This document shows, in pieces, positions 15,038 to 21,543 of a DNA stretch of 50,488 nt. The position numbers were made by a program, and so were the translations under genes. The notes under the pieces are model-generated. The model had not been told where the DNA came from. It saw only the letters and a list, made by a program, of their open reading frames with translations, and did no database searches. Position 1 is the stretch's first letter. Each line of letters begins with the position of its first letter. Source of the stretch: a virus; IMG/VR virus record IMGVR_UViG_3300023181_000038, positions 1 to 50,488 of that record; one strand, written 5' to 3'.

Positions 15038-15273
15038 GGGTGGAGGATGTTTGGTTTTTCTTCCGGCTTGTAAGAATCGAGAAGAATATCGTTAAGTGAA
15101 AACGTAAATGTGTATGGAAACCCTTCTATTATCTTGGCGAAGTCGCGCAATGCCGCGATATAATCCTGATTCCTGTACTCGCCGGCCATACTCCCTCGAT
15201 TTCGTGCGTCAAAACATCTCTGTTTCGCTGCGTTGGCCAGATTCAATATGGCGTCTTGTTGCTCCGTAGTCAT
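15019..15273 (-). CDS. Hypothetical protein, 84 aa
   Basis: Helical, starting MTTEQQDAILNLANAAKQRC, with a central GEYRNQDYIAALRDFAKIIEG. ATGA overlap with the 43-aa gene upstream. No family recognised. Confidence 0.65.
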   Translation of the reverse strand: MTTEQQDAILNLANAAKQRCFDARNRGSMAGEYRNQDYIAALRDFAKIIEGFPYTFTFSLNDILLDSYKPEEKPNILHPCTTSS

Positions 15274-15401
15274 GGCGTATTGGTGGGTTTTAAAGATTTA
15301 GTTGCTTCTAGGTGTTCTTCTGTTGATTCATTAGGGAGGTAAGAGATAGCGCGTTCATCCTCTATCGCTTCGTCTGATTCGCTGAGGTCGTAGTCTCTCA
15401 T
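15270..15401 (-). CDS. Very small acidic protein, 43 aa
   Basis: ATG at 15401 lies in the stop of the YopX gene (ATGA), and its own stop overlaps the next ATG in the same way. The product is acidic, MRDYDLSESDEAIEDERA. An upstream extension through the YopX gene is rejected. Function unknown. Confidence 0.55.
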   Translation of the reverse strand: MRDYDLSESDEAIEDERAISYLPNESTEEHLEATKSLKPTNTP

Positions 15402-15805
15402 GGCTGCGGCAGGAGTTCTGGATTCTCGTAGATGTTGCCTATCAAAACTCCATGCAGGAGTAAAGAACATTGACGTAATGGTTGCTGGTGCCCGCGCCAA
15501 TTACGAGTCCCGATAACTACCCATTGATCGTACGGCATTGCAACGGTTCCTATCAGTCGAACTTCCTTTGGCCCATCTTTTAACCCTGTAGAAATCCGCG
15601 TCTTGATTATGTCGCCTTCATACACTTCTTTGCCGTTCTTATCTTTCAGGCCGGTGTACTGCATGATGGCTGGCTTCTCATCATCGTTGTGATTGTCCAT
15701 CGGAAACCAAAGCCCATTGTCACATACCTGCAACTCATCAGCCATTATCATTCGTGGCCCCTCTGGACTTTCGGCGTCCCAAAGGCGGAATTTTATCTCT
15801 CTCAT
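15398..15805 (-). CDS. YopX-family protein
   Basis: 135 aa, close to the family consensus: MREIKFRLWD at the start, MQYTGLKDKNGKEVYEGDII at about 48-67, and IGNIYENPELL at the end. A small beta-rich phage protein of unknown function (PF09643). A diverged relative is at 5091-5552. It overlaps both neighbours by four bases. Confidence 0.92.
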   Translation of the reverse strand: MREIKFRLWDAESPEGPRMIMADELQVCDNGLWFPMDNHNDDEKPAIMQYTGLKDKNGKEVYEGDIIKTRISTGLKDGPKEVRLIGTVAMPYDQWVVIGTRNWRGHQQPLRQCSLLLHGVLIGNIYENPELLPQP

Positions 15806-16014
15806 GGCTGAACAGTTAAGGCACCATTAGAAATAAGCTCGGCTATGATGGCGGCGCGTTCCTCACGGAGAGAAATCGAAGGCTCATCTGTTGTGGCTTC
15901 ATGCTTTACTTGCGCAACAATATTTGATATTGCCTTGCGCCAAAATCTATTGCCGGGACAGGCCAAAGAAATGGCCTGCAATTTGGCGTAGTCTATTGTT
16001 TTTTGATCTTCCAT
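15802..16014 (-). CDS. Hypothetical protein, 70 aa
   Basis: Helical: MEDQKTIDYAKLQAISLAC, then FWRKAISNIVAQVKHE and a final AAIIAELISNGAL. No family. It is the second gene after the promoter at 16287-16318. Confidence 0.6.
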   Translation of the reverse strand: MEDQKTIDYAKLQAISLACPGNRFWRKAISNIVAQVKHEATTDEPSISLREERAAIIAELISNGALTVQP

Positions 16015-16039
16015 TTTGTTTGGTTGCGTTTAAAATTGG

Positions 16040-16267
16040 TTAGGCTTTTAATGCGGTAACTGATGTAAGAAGGCGCAACATCTCACGCGCTGTTTCCAGA
16101 CCGCCCACATTGCCGGATAAATACCGCTCAACTGTGGATAGTGATGTGCCCATGAGAATGGCAACCTCCATGCGCTGCGTGTGTGTTGCGGTGATTGCTT
16201 TTAGCTTTTCAGATAGCAACTCCTTTTCGGCGCTGATCTGCTCTTTTACTGTGGTTCGTTTTTTCAT
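16040..16267 (-). CDS. Small HTH regulator, first gene of the recombination/replication operon
   Basis: 75 aa from the ATG at 16267. The segment THTQRMEVAILMGTSLSTVERYLSG fits a helix-turn-helix, with the turn at MGTSLST. The N-terminus is basic. A 16-residue upstream extension would cover the promoter, so the shorter start is used. It probably acts on its own promoter or nearby ones. Confidence 0.65.
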   Translation of the reverse strand: MKKRTTVKEQISAEKELLSEKLKAITATHTQRMEVAILMGTSLSTVERYLSGNVGGLETAREMLRLLTSVTALKA

Positions 16268-16286
16268 TTTCTTCGTTATTGAGACA

Positions 16287-16318
16287 CAAAGATGGGGTTT
16301 GTTTTTGAACTGCACAAA
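16287..16318 (-). promoter_or_regulatory. Bacteroidota-type promoter for the recombination/replication operon
   Basis: On the minus strand TTTG (16315-16318), 20 bases, then CATCTTTG (16287-16294), seven of eight matches to TAnnTTTG. The start would be near 16280, about 13 bases before the ATG of the HTH gene, so the leader is very short. Confidence 0.6.
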
Positions 16319-16360
16319 TAAATTTCAGAATAGGGGTGAATCTTAGAAATGTTGGGGCAA

Positions 16361-16386
16361 ATAAAAAAGCCGCACAATGGCGGCTT
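16361..16386 (-). terminator. Intrinsic terminator after the endolysin
   Basis: AAGCCGC (16367-16373) and GCGGCTT (16380-16386) form a perfect 7-bp stem with a 6-base loop. On the minus strand it is followed by a run of Ts (A-run at 16363-16366 and beyond). It ends the transcript of 17198-16410 and separates it from the next promoter. Confidence 0.8.
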
Positions 16387-16409
16387 AATGTATAATCAGT
16401 GTGATATAC

Positions 16410-16919
16410 TTACAACAAAACATATCCGGCCTTATCAACCTTGCCAGCGTTGCGCAATTCAAGCAACTGACGCCATGTTTTACCGAATGCTTTTTCAAGA
16501 TGCGGGTAATCGCGGATTGTAGAAAATTTGCCGCCCCACTTCCACCCTGCATCCTCAAATACTTTTACTACTTCGCGCCAATCGGCTGCGCCGTCACCAT
16601 CGAAATCTTTGGCAATATCCCAGCTTACGGTTATCCCGTCAATAAGTAGGCAAAAGTCTATTGCGAGGCCATAGTTATGGAATGAAGATCCGGCATTTGC
16701 ATTGGTAACCTTCGCCCCCGGTTTCGTTCGCCCCTGCGCGTATAATGCGGCTTGCTCTGCGAATGTCCGGTAACCCTGCACTATTCTTATGGACGCGCGG
16801 CCTTTTAGCGCCTTAGACGCCTCTATATAAAGGCGCTTCGCTTCCTCTCTCAACTTTGGATGAAGCAACGCGATCCTATTGAGCGAAATAGCGTCTAATT
16901 CTGTTACGGTCTGTGCCAT
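16410..16919 (-). CDS. Endolysin, M15-family peptidase
   Basis: 169 aa. The zinc-site motif SSFHNYGLAIDF gives His81 and Asp88, with His140 in RDYPHLE as the third ligand. The VQGYRTFAEQAALYAQGR segment before it is characteristic of the L-Ala-D-Glu / VanY-like peptidases. It cleaves the peptide stem of peptidoglycan at lysis. There is no signal peptide, so it needs the holin. It is encoded about 3 kb from the membrane/lysis genes and has its own terminator. Confidence 0.92.
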   Translation of the reverse strand: MAQTVTELDAISLNRIALLHPKLREEAKRLYIEASKALKGRASIRIVQGYRTFAEQAALYAQGRTKPGAKVTNANAGSSFHNYGLAIDFCLLIDGITVSWDIAKDFDGDGAADWREVVKVFEDAGWKWGGKFSTIRDYPHLEKAFGKTWRQLLELRNAGKVDKAGYVLL

Positions 16920-16922
16920 GAT

Positions 16923-17198
16923 TTACGATTGTGTTTCTTCCGGCAAATATCCCAAAGCCCGCTGTAAGAAGCGAATTAAGCCGTATTTGCTAGGCTTCCT
17001 TAGTAGTTTACGCAATTCAGATTTAAGGAGCCGCAAGGCCGCAGAAATTAGCGCGTCTGTGGTGCTGTGGTCAGGTGCCAGGGCAACGGCTTTCTGAAAA
17101 TACGGCGCGGAATCAAATCCGGCTTTTCTGTAGCGTTGGAGTACATCGCTTATTTCAATGTCTGCACTTAGGGCGCTTGCTGCGTCTGATTCGCTCAT
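16923..17198 (-). CDS. Hypothetical protein upstream of the endolysin, 91 aa
   Basis: Helical: acidic N-terminus (MSESDAASALSADIEISD) and strongly basic second half (LLKSELRKLLRKPSKYG). No family recognised. It is the first gene of the short leftward transcript, and lies at the edge of the 600-base divergent regulatory region. Confidence 0.6.
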   Translation of the reverse strand: MSESDAASALSADIEISDVLQRYRKAGFDSAPYFQKAVALAPDHSTTDALISAALRLLKSELRKLLRKPSKYGLIRFLQRALGYLPEETQS

Positions 17199-17277
17199 GG
17201 ATGTGAAGGTACAAAAACAGCGGGCAAATGGTTTTTGTTTAAGGCTGACCTGCTCAAAGGAAGTCCCCCGCTATTTT

Positions 17278-17310
17278 AATCACCACGCTATCTGTGGTAG
17301 CGTGGTGATT
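17278..17310. repeat. Perfect 13-bp inverted repeat in the divergent intergenic region
   Basis: AATCACCACGCTA (17278-17290) and TAGCGTGGTGATT (17298-17310) pair perfectly around a 7-base loop. No T-run follows on either strand, so it is not an ordinary terminator. It lies 80 bases upstream of the leftward start at 17198 and 70 bases upstream of the rightward promoter. A regulator site or replication-related hairpin are possible. Confidence 0.7.
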
Positions 17311-17381
17311 GTTGGGAAGGCTCAAAAGTAATCTACAAATACCGCAAGGTCACTTTCGGGGCAAAAAAAATAAATTAAGGC

Positions 17382-17411
17382 TTGTTTGTTTGGGATTGTT
17401 ACCTATTTTTG
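17382..17411 (+). promoter_or_regulatory. Bacteroidota-type promoter, rightward
   Basis: TTG (17382-17384), 19 bases, then TATTTTTG (17404-17411), an exact TAnnTTTG. The expected start is near 17418. It drives a transcript that meets an intrinsic terminator about 115 bases later. Confidence 0.7.
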
Positions 17412-17417
17412 CTGTAT

Positions 17418-17534
17418 CAAATCCGAAGGACATGGGTGCAACTATGGCTTTTTCTTCGGGTTTAGGAATAGATGTTTGCCCTTAGTGGTATACCTTTCCC
17501 CTAAGCCCTCGCCGCACCCGAGGGCTTTTTCTTT
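17418..17534 (+). ncRNA. Candidate structured small RNA or attenuated leader
   Basis: Between the promoter above and the terminator lies a sequence with a 12-bp stem (17419-17430 with 17452-17463, two G-U pairs), a 5-bp stem CTTAG/CTAAG (17481-17485 with 17501-17505), and the terminator hairpin. The last two compete for 17503-17505. A 17-codon frame (MGATMAFSSGLGIDVCP, 17432-17485) overlaps the structure. It could be an independent RNA or a leader whose reading controls the genes downstream. It matches no family I know. Confidence 0.5.
17503..17534 (+). terminator. Intrinsic terminator
   Basis: AAGCCCTCG (17503-17511) pairs perfectly with CGAGGGCTT (17519-17527) across a 7-base loop and is followed by TTTCTTT. 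Strong intrinsic terminator for rightward transcription. Confidence 0.85.
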
Positions 17535-17571
17535 GCCCCTACTCTAACGAAATGATGCGCCATAGATACGC

Positions 17572-17712
17572 ATGGAGAGGAGTAAAAATCTGCGGGTGCT
17601 GCATTGTGCCAAAATGCTTTTAAATGTTGAAGATGGGTTTTCTATAGCTTGCTACCCGTCAACAGCCGAAACGAACGACGAAACTCATTGTACTGCCAGT
17701 CTGAAAAGGTGA
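17572..17712 (+). CDS. Possible small protein, 46 aa
   Basis: ATG at 17572, stop at 17710-17712. MERSKNLRVLHCAKMLLNVE, then a Thr- and Cys-containing tail. It sits right after the terminator, and its stop is the first arm of the hairpin 17708-17768. No family recognised and no clear promoter, so it is tentative. Confidence 0.35.
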   Translation: MERSKNLRVLHCAKMLLNVEDGFSIACYPSTAETNDETHCTASLKR

Positions 17713-17768
17713 GCGAAAATCTGCTAATTCTCTAAGGGGGTTGGGGGATTAGCTTGCTTTCGCTTACC
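17708..17768 (+). other. Long two-part hairpin before the rightward gene cluster
   Basis: Outer stem GGTGAGCGAAA (17708-17718) with TTTCGCTTACC (17758-17768), 11 bp with one G-U. After a 4x4 internal loop, an inner stem of GCTAAT/ATTAGC extends through G-U pairs to about 11 bp, with a G-rich apex (two G5 runs at 17736-17747). It stands 57 bases before the ATG at 17825. A regulatory leader or origin structure are both possible. Confidence 0.6.
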
Positions 17769-17824
17769 TACAACCTTCTAAAATCTATTGTTTGCCAATC
17801 ACAAATAATTTCGCGCACAATCAA

Positions 17825-18067
17825 ATGATACAAAGGCTTTTTCACAGGCTCTACCTCTATTTACTTCTTGTCCGCCTACGCATGTGCGCGAAGAACATTA
17901 AGAAATGGGATGCGCAAAAATGCGATTGGGGGCCGGCTGCGAGATATTTGATAGGCACATTTGTTTCGGAAGAAAAACACAAGGCACGGGGCATTGAGGC
18001 CAAAATAAAAGCAGGAATATTAAATATGCAGACTCCTAGATTTCTACTGAATAGACCAACATTTTAA
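17825..18067 (+). CDS. Hypothetical basic protein, 80 aa
   Basis: Starts at the ATG at 17825 (MIQRLFHRLYLYLLLVRLRMC); a TTG at 17792 would add 11 residues. The N-terminus is hydrophobic and basic, possibly membrane-associated. The rest is Lys-rich with KNIKKWDAQKCDWGPA. One base separates it from the next gene. Confidence 0.6.
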   Translation: MIQRLFHRLYLYLLLVRLRMCAKNIKKWDAQKCDWGPAARYLIGTFVSEEKHKARGIEAKIKAGILNMQTPRFLLNRPTF

Positions 18068-18068
18068 A

Positions 18069-18479
18069 ATGAACGCTCTACAGATACTAAAAGCAAAAGG
18101 CGCTGACATAGATCAAGAAGCGTTGCGAAAGGAATTCATGGATTACATCCCGCGAAGATTGGAGCGCGAAATGATGAAGCCTTGTGGCTGCTGCAAAGAG
18201 CAAGATCAAAGAGATATGATGCACGCGGATGCACTGGACATTATCGACTTCCACTACCGGCGCTACCTAAAAGGCACACTCCTTACTCTGCACAGAATCA
18301 CCCACGCCTTCCGCTTGCTGCCAAAAGAGCGATTCTTTGAAGGCATTACGATAATGGACGCGATATACTGCACCGCATTAGTTCATGAGTTCTATGAACT
18401 ATGCACAAGGCACCAATCAGCGAAGAAACAAATCCTGGCATTAGCCCTTAAACTTTACGCAATAAAAACGAAAGCATGA
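18069..18479 (+). CDS. Hypothetical protein with a Cys cluster, 136 aa
   Basis: Residues about 38-43 (KPCGCCKEQD) hold three Cys. The rest is helical, with several His in THAFRLL and HEFYELCTRH. No family recognised. ATGA overlap with the ASCH gene that follows. Confidence 0.65.
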   Translation: MNALQILKAKGADIDQEALRKEFMDYIPRRLEREMMKPCGCCKEQDQRDMMHADALDIIDFHYRRYLKGTLLTLHRITHAFRLLPKERFFEGITIMDAIYCTALVHEFYELCTRHQSAKKQILALALKLYAIKTKA

Positions 18480-18880
18480 AAACTCTACACCTGACTTTGA
18501 AAAAGAAGTGGTTCGATATGATTGAGTCCGGCGAAAAGCTGGAAGAGTACAGAGAGATTAAGCCGTATTGGGTTCAACGGCTCATGGGTTGCGGCGGGCC
18601 GAAGGAAAGGCCGGATGACCACAAACATGTTCCCGGAAACTTTTGTTTTGACATCATGGCCGGCCATCCGCCGGCGAATGTTGTCGCTTCATATATGATG
18701 ATGTTCAAAGAGTTTGACGCAATCATCTTTAAGAATGGGTATTCTAAGGAGGCGCGCTCGATGTACGTCACTTGCAACGGTATCGATATTAGCCGGGGCC
18801 GTGAAGAGTGGGGCGCAGAACCGGATAAGTACTATTTCAGATTCCGCGTGAGTAACCCTATTAAAATGCAACAACCCTAA
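18476..18880 (+). CDS. ASCH-domain protein
   Basis: 134 aa. The opening KTLHLTLKKKWFDMIESGEK followed by KLEEYREIKPYW is the ASCH domain signature. Family members bind or cut RNA or act on modified nucleosides. The middle has GHPPANVV and the C-terminus YFRFRVSNPI. In phages it is a common accessory gene, probably acting early on host RNA or nucleotides (inference). First codon overlaps the previous stop. Confidence 0.85.
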   Translation: MKTLHLTLKKKWFDMIESGEKLEEYREIKPYWVQRLMGCGGPKERPDDHKHVPGNFCFDIMAGHPPANVVASYMMMFKEFDAIIFKNGYSKEARSMYVTCNGIDISRGREEWGAEPDKYYFRFRVSNPIKMQQP

Positions 18881-18885
18881 CACCC

Positions 18886-19104
18886 ATGAACACACCTGAA
18901 ACAACAACAGTAGAGATAGTATGGCAAGGCATGAGTACTTGTGACATAAGTATAAACAACACCCTGTTTAATCGCTCTAACAACAAACACACCTCGGCAA
19001 GCTGGAAAGAACTTTCTGGTAGCGATTGGATAAATATTTACGACCTTACCCGAATAGGAGAGCTTGAATCTATTTTTCAACAGCATAAAAACAAAGAAGC
19101 ATGA
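18886..19104 (+). CDS. Hypothetical protein, 72 aa
   Basis: Polar: MNTPETTTVEIVWQGMSTCD, then SWKELSGSDWINIYDLTR. Predicted alpha/beta. Its stop overlaps the next ATG (ATGA). No family recognised. Confidence 0.65.
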   Translation: MNTPETTTVEIVWQGMSTCDISINNTLFNRSNNKHTSASWKELSGSDWINIYDLTRIGELESIFQQHKNKEA

Positions 19105-19451
19105 GCAACATTGAAATAATGGAGAAACGATACCGCGCATTTGACGCGATAGTGTCACCGCAGGTACCCGTTAACCGTTCTGTATGACTAGAAGGCGGCA
19201 TTCTAACACAAGAAGAAATAAGTGCAGAGAAATTCGCAAAAGTCGGGGCATGGATAAAGTCAGAACACGAAGCCCTGCACGGCATGGATGATTACAATAA
19301 GGTAGGACACCTTAAAAATATTATGGTCATTACCCCATGCTGCCGGCACATCCCATCAGTAAATGCGGCGCGGGAAGTTGTGGTTGCAGAGTATGACGCG
19401 ATCAAAAAACGCCTAGATAAGAAATACAAAAAGGATGGGCGATACAATTGA
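19101..19451 (+). pseudogene. Hypothetical gene interrupted by an in-frame TGA
   Basis: From the ATG at 19101 (ATGA overlap with the gene before) the frame reads MSNIEIMEKRYRAFDAIVSP... up to a TGA at 19185-19187. It then stays open to a second TGA at 19449-19451, 116 codons in all. The downstream part is protein-like (EGGILTQEEISAEKFAKVG, ITPCCRHIP). One base change (TGG to TGA) would explain it. Possibilities are a recent nonsense mutation, a sequencing error, or readthrough. It is the last gene of the rightward cluster. Confidence 0.7.
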
Positions 19452-19462
19452 TGGATAGAATA

Positions 19463-19492
19463 AAAATGCCGGGAGATTAACCCCGGCATTTT
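19463..19492. terminator. Bidirectional intrinsic terminator between convergent genes
   Basis: AATGCCGGG (19465-19473) and CCCGGCATT (19482-19490) pair perfectly around an 8-base loop, with A-T pairs and T-runs outside on both strands. It serves the rightward cluster ending at 19451 and the leftward late genes ending at 19493. Confidence 0.9.
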
Positions 19493-19852
19493 CTATGGTA
19501 TCATGTTCTTCCTTCGCAATCGCCTCTCCTGCCGAAAATACTTCACGTACAATACAGTAACAAGCAGGGCAGCTAAGTAGTTCGCGATATTAAACCGAGT
19601 AGGCACAGCCAATACGATAAACAGGACATTAATGATGGACAGGATAAGCAAGTATTCAGACGCAAGACGGGCCTGAGTGCGGCATCCGAGATTATTTATC
19701 GCCCACGCATAAAACACAGTTGCTAGAGCCTCCGTAATTCGGTTAATCGTGAGCCATGCTTCTTCGTCAATAAACCAACGAACATTACGCCCTGCGCCGT
19801 GAATAATAATCCCGGCGATAATGATGTAGGAGGCGTTACGGGCATTTACCAT
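19493..19852 (-). CDS. Multi-spanning membrane protein, last gene of the late operon
   Basis: 119 aa with hydrophobic segments at about 7-20 (ASYIIIAGIIIHGAG), 33-52, 66-84 (YLLILSIINVLFIVLAV) and 89-103, and a basic tail (FRQERRLRRKN). Its place beside holin-like genes suggests a role in lysis or superinfection exclusion. No family recognised. Confidence 0.65.
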   Translation of the reverse strand: MVNARNASYIIIAGIIIHGAGRNVRWFIDEEAWLTINRITEALATVFYAWAINNLGCRTQARLASEYLLILSIINVLFIVLAVPTRFNIANYLAALLVTVLYVKYFRQERRLRRKNMIP

Positions 19853-20193
19853 TTGATAGGCGGTGCAGTAGGGCCAACAATGCCGGCGCTACCATAAGTA
19901 GTCGTTGTGCCTACCCTTACGAATGTGGCGCTGAAATCGCCGTCATCAACCGCCGGAGTATAGACCAGGAACCGACCGCCCTCTGAGCTTGTTTCAAGGC
20001 TGTAGCCTGCCTCATTGTTGCCTACATAGTCAGCGGTAAGGCCAACAAGTGTGCCGTTAAATCCAAATGCAGAGATGGTATCTGCGTCGTCGTGCAATTG
20101 CCAATAGATGTTATCTGTCATTGAACGAAAATAAACCGTTTTGCCAGTTATTTTCTCCAATAGCCACGCCAAAAACCTAATTATATTTTTCAT
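19846..20193 (-). CDS. Hypothetical protein, possibly virion-associated, 115 aa
   Basis: A basic-hydrophobic N-terminus (MKNIIRFLAWLLEKITG) leads to a Thr/Gly-rich beta region (GTTTTYGSAGIVGPTAPP) like those of phage tail or adsorption proteins. It overlaps the next gene. Role not clear. Confidence 0.6.
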   Translation of the reverse strand: MKNIIRFLAWLLEKITGKTVYFRSMTDNIYWQLHDDADTISAFGFNGTLVGLTADYVGNNEAGYSLETSSEGGRFLVYTPAVDDGDFSATFVRVGTTTTYGSAGIVGPTAPPIKW

Positions 20194-20196
20194 TTA

Positions 20197-20496
20197 TTAT
20201 TTGCTATCAAGTGTTGAGGTGCTATCGTATTGTGCGGCTTTCCATCGTAGAACGCTGTCGCTAACATATAGGCTACGAAGGTCACTCGCAGAGTATCCCC
20301 AATTCGCAAGGCTAACGGTGAGCTTAGCCATGCTAGCAGCATTCTGTTTAGCATCTTCCAGCCTCCCCTCTTCACACTTCGCACAAGCATCCTGCTGTTT
20401 TGTGAGCATGAGGTAAAAAACAAATGCCATAACGTATCCGGCATCTCTCCCAATGAGCTTTCGCCATCCCGGCGGGGTGCTTGTATCTGTGGACAT
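20197..20496 (-). CDS. Single-pass membrane protein, candidate inner-membrane spanin
   Basis: 99 aa. Short cytoplasmic N-terminus with GWRKLIGRDAGY, one hydrophobic helix at about 21-32 (VMAFVFYLMLT), then a charged helical tail (KQQDACAKCEEGRLEDAKQN). An N-terminal anchor with a helical periplasmic tail is what an i-spanin would look like. The small lipoprotein at 21544-21720 is the possible partner. A nearly coextensive frame at 20190-20501 is judged a shadow. Confidence 0.55.
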   Translation of the reverse strand: MSTDTSTPPGWRKLIGRDAGYVMAFVFYLMLTKQQDACAKCEEGRLEDAKQNAASMAKLTVSLANWGYSASDLRSLYVSDSVLRWKAAQYDSTSTLDSK

Positions 20497-20555
20497 TGCA
20501 TAAATATAGTCTGTAAATACTGCGAATATAATATCTGTTTATCGTTACTTAGATA

Positions 20556-20861
20556 TTAATCCCCCCTTCGCCAATCCAAAGCCTTTATTAAATGGCGCAT
20601 GGCTAAACAGTAAGTAAGGTGCCCTAGTCGCATAATGGGATCAATAGTATAGCTGTCTACCAGAAACAGCGCCAACTGATTGAGCATTTGAATACACAGA
20701 GCGGCCCAAAATAGCTTTATGAACATCAGCCCGCTATGCGTGGTCTGCACATGCTTATCCTTCATTACACGGCGCAATTGCCCCAACAGCCCCGCACTCC
20801 AAACAATGAGCAAGGCGCTAAAAACCTTATTGATTAGGTAAATCGTCTGCTCCATCATCAT
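20556..20861 (-). CDS. Membrane protein of the lysis region, 101 aa
   Basis: Three Met codons in a row (20861-20855) offer starts; MMMEQTIYLINKVFSALLIVW. Hydrophobic segments at about 9-26, 48-60 (FIKLFWAALCIQML) and 62-70. A longer start would run deeper into the holin-like gene. Function unknown, probably in the host envelope. Confidence 0.6.
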   Translation of the reverse strand: MMMEQTIYLINKVFSALLIVWSAGLLGQLRRVMKDKHVQTTHSGLMFIKLFWAALCIQMLNQLALFLVDSYTIDPIMRLGHLTYCLAMRHLIKALDWRRGD

Positions 20862-21165
20862 CCTTTTCCTTCTTTGAATTGAAAAGATCGTCCGCCGCCT
20901 TTTGCCCACCCTTCGTTATCCTGGCAGCCATTTCCTGAGAGGCGTATCCCGATGCAAAAGACAGTATACCGGATATGAACGGAGGAAGCCCCATGCCGAA
21001 GGTCAGCCATGCTACGGTGCCGGCCATGAGCGTTCCGCTAACAAACCTTGCCGCGAATCGCGCAAAGGGTTCTTTACCGTTTACTGCACGAATGATTGAG
21101 GCCGCTGCTCCTAACAGCGTGTTTGGCAACAAGTGCTTAACGTGTTCCGAATCGAGAAATGCCAT
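20827..21165 (-). CDS. Holin-like protein (LydA / Phage_holin_3 type)
   Basis: 112 aa. LLGAAASIIRAVNGKEPFARF, then GTLMAGTVAWLTFGMGLPPF and GILSFASGYASQEM, three weakly hydrophobic segments followed by a charged tail (KKEKDDDGADD). This matches the LydA-like holin pattern. It would open the inner membrane for the M15 endolysin. Overlaps the next gene by 35 bases. Confidence 0.7.
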   Translation of the reverse strand: MAFLDSEHVKHLLPNTLLGAAASIIRAVNGKEPFARFAARFVSGTLMAGTVAWLTFGMGLPPFISGILSFASGYASQEMAARITKGGQKAADDLFNSKKEKDDDGADDLPNQ

Positions 21166-21268
21166 TCAATTAGCATCGTGTCAGCAATAAGGGCGGACAA
21201 GGGAAGGGATTATGCAAAGGACATCGAAAATGTCGCACCAAATGCTTGAGATTACTGATTCCATGCTT

Positions 21269-21538
21269 CTACGGTTTGACTGCAACCACCTTCGCGTCGG
21301 TGAAAAAGTTCTTAACAATATACGCCGAACCTCCGCTAAAACCCGCAAGAAGTATGGGCTTAAAGGTGAGCATTGAGAATGTAAAATCGGGTCCGGCCAC
21401 TGCTTCATACAACGCACGTACAACAGCCGCGCCAACGGCAACGATTAACCCCTTGCCAACATCTCTCCAATTAAGGCGATACGGGCCACTACTGATAACC
21501 TTTAGCGGCGTCCCCGCCTGTACAATTTCGTCTGCCAT
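21269..21538 (-). CDS. Small membrane protein of the lysis region, 89 aa
   Basis: ATG at 21538 (MADEIVQAGTPLKVISSG); a TTG nine bases upstream is possible. Two hydrophobic segments: GLIVAVGAAVVRALYEAV and PILLAGFSGGSAYIV. It follows the small lipoprotein gene by five bases. It could be a second holin or antiholin. Confidence 0.6.
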   Translation of the reverse strand: MADEIVQAGTPLKVISSGPYRLNWRDVGKGLIVAVGAAVVRALYEAVAGPDFTFSMLTFKPILLAGFSGGSAYIVKNFFTDAKVVAVKP

Positions 21539-21543
21539 TGTGT

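Noticed and set aside
17432-17485. 17-codon frame as an independent gene
   Set aside because: Overlaps a stable stem and has no family; kept only as a possible leader peptide of the structured RNA.
20190-20501. Second frame nearly coextensive with the spanin-like gene, as a nested lysis gene
   Set aside because: No lipobox, signal peptide or membrane helix typical of an embedded Rz1; codon pattern favours the other frame.
21181-21264. 27-codon hydrophobic frame in the gap before the holin-like gene
   Set aside because: Too short, no coupling to neighbours and no conserved pattern; the gap 21166-21268 otherwise shows nothing assignable.
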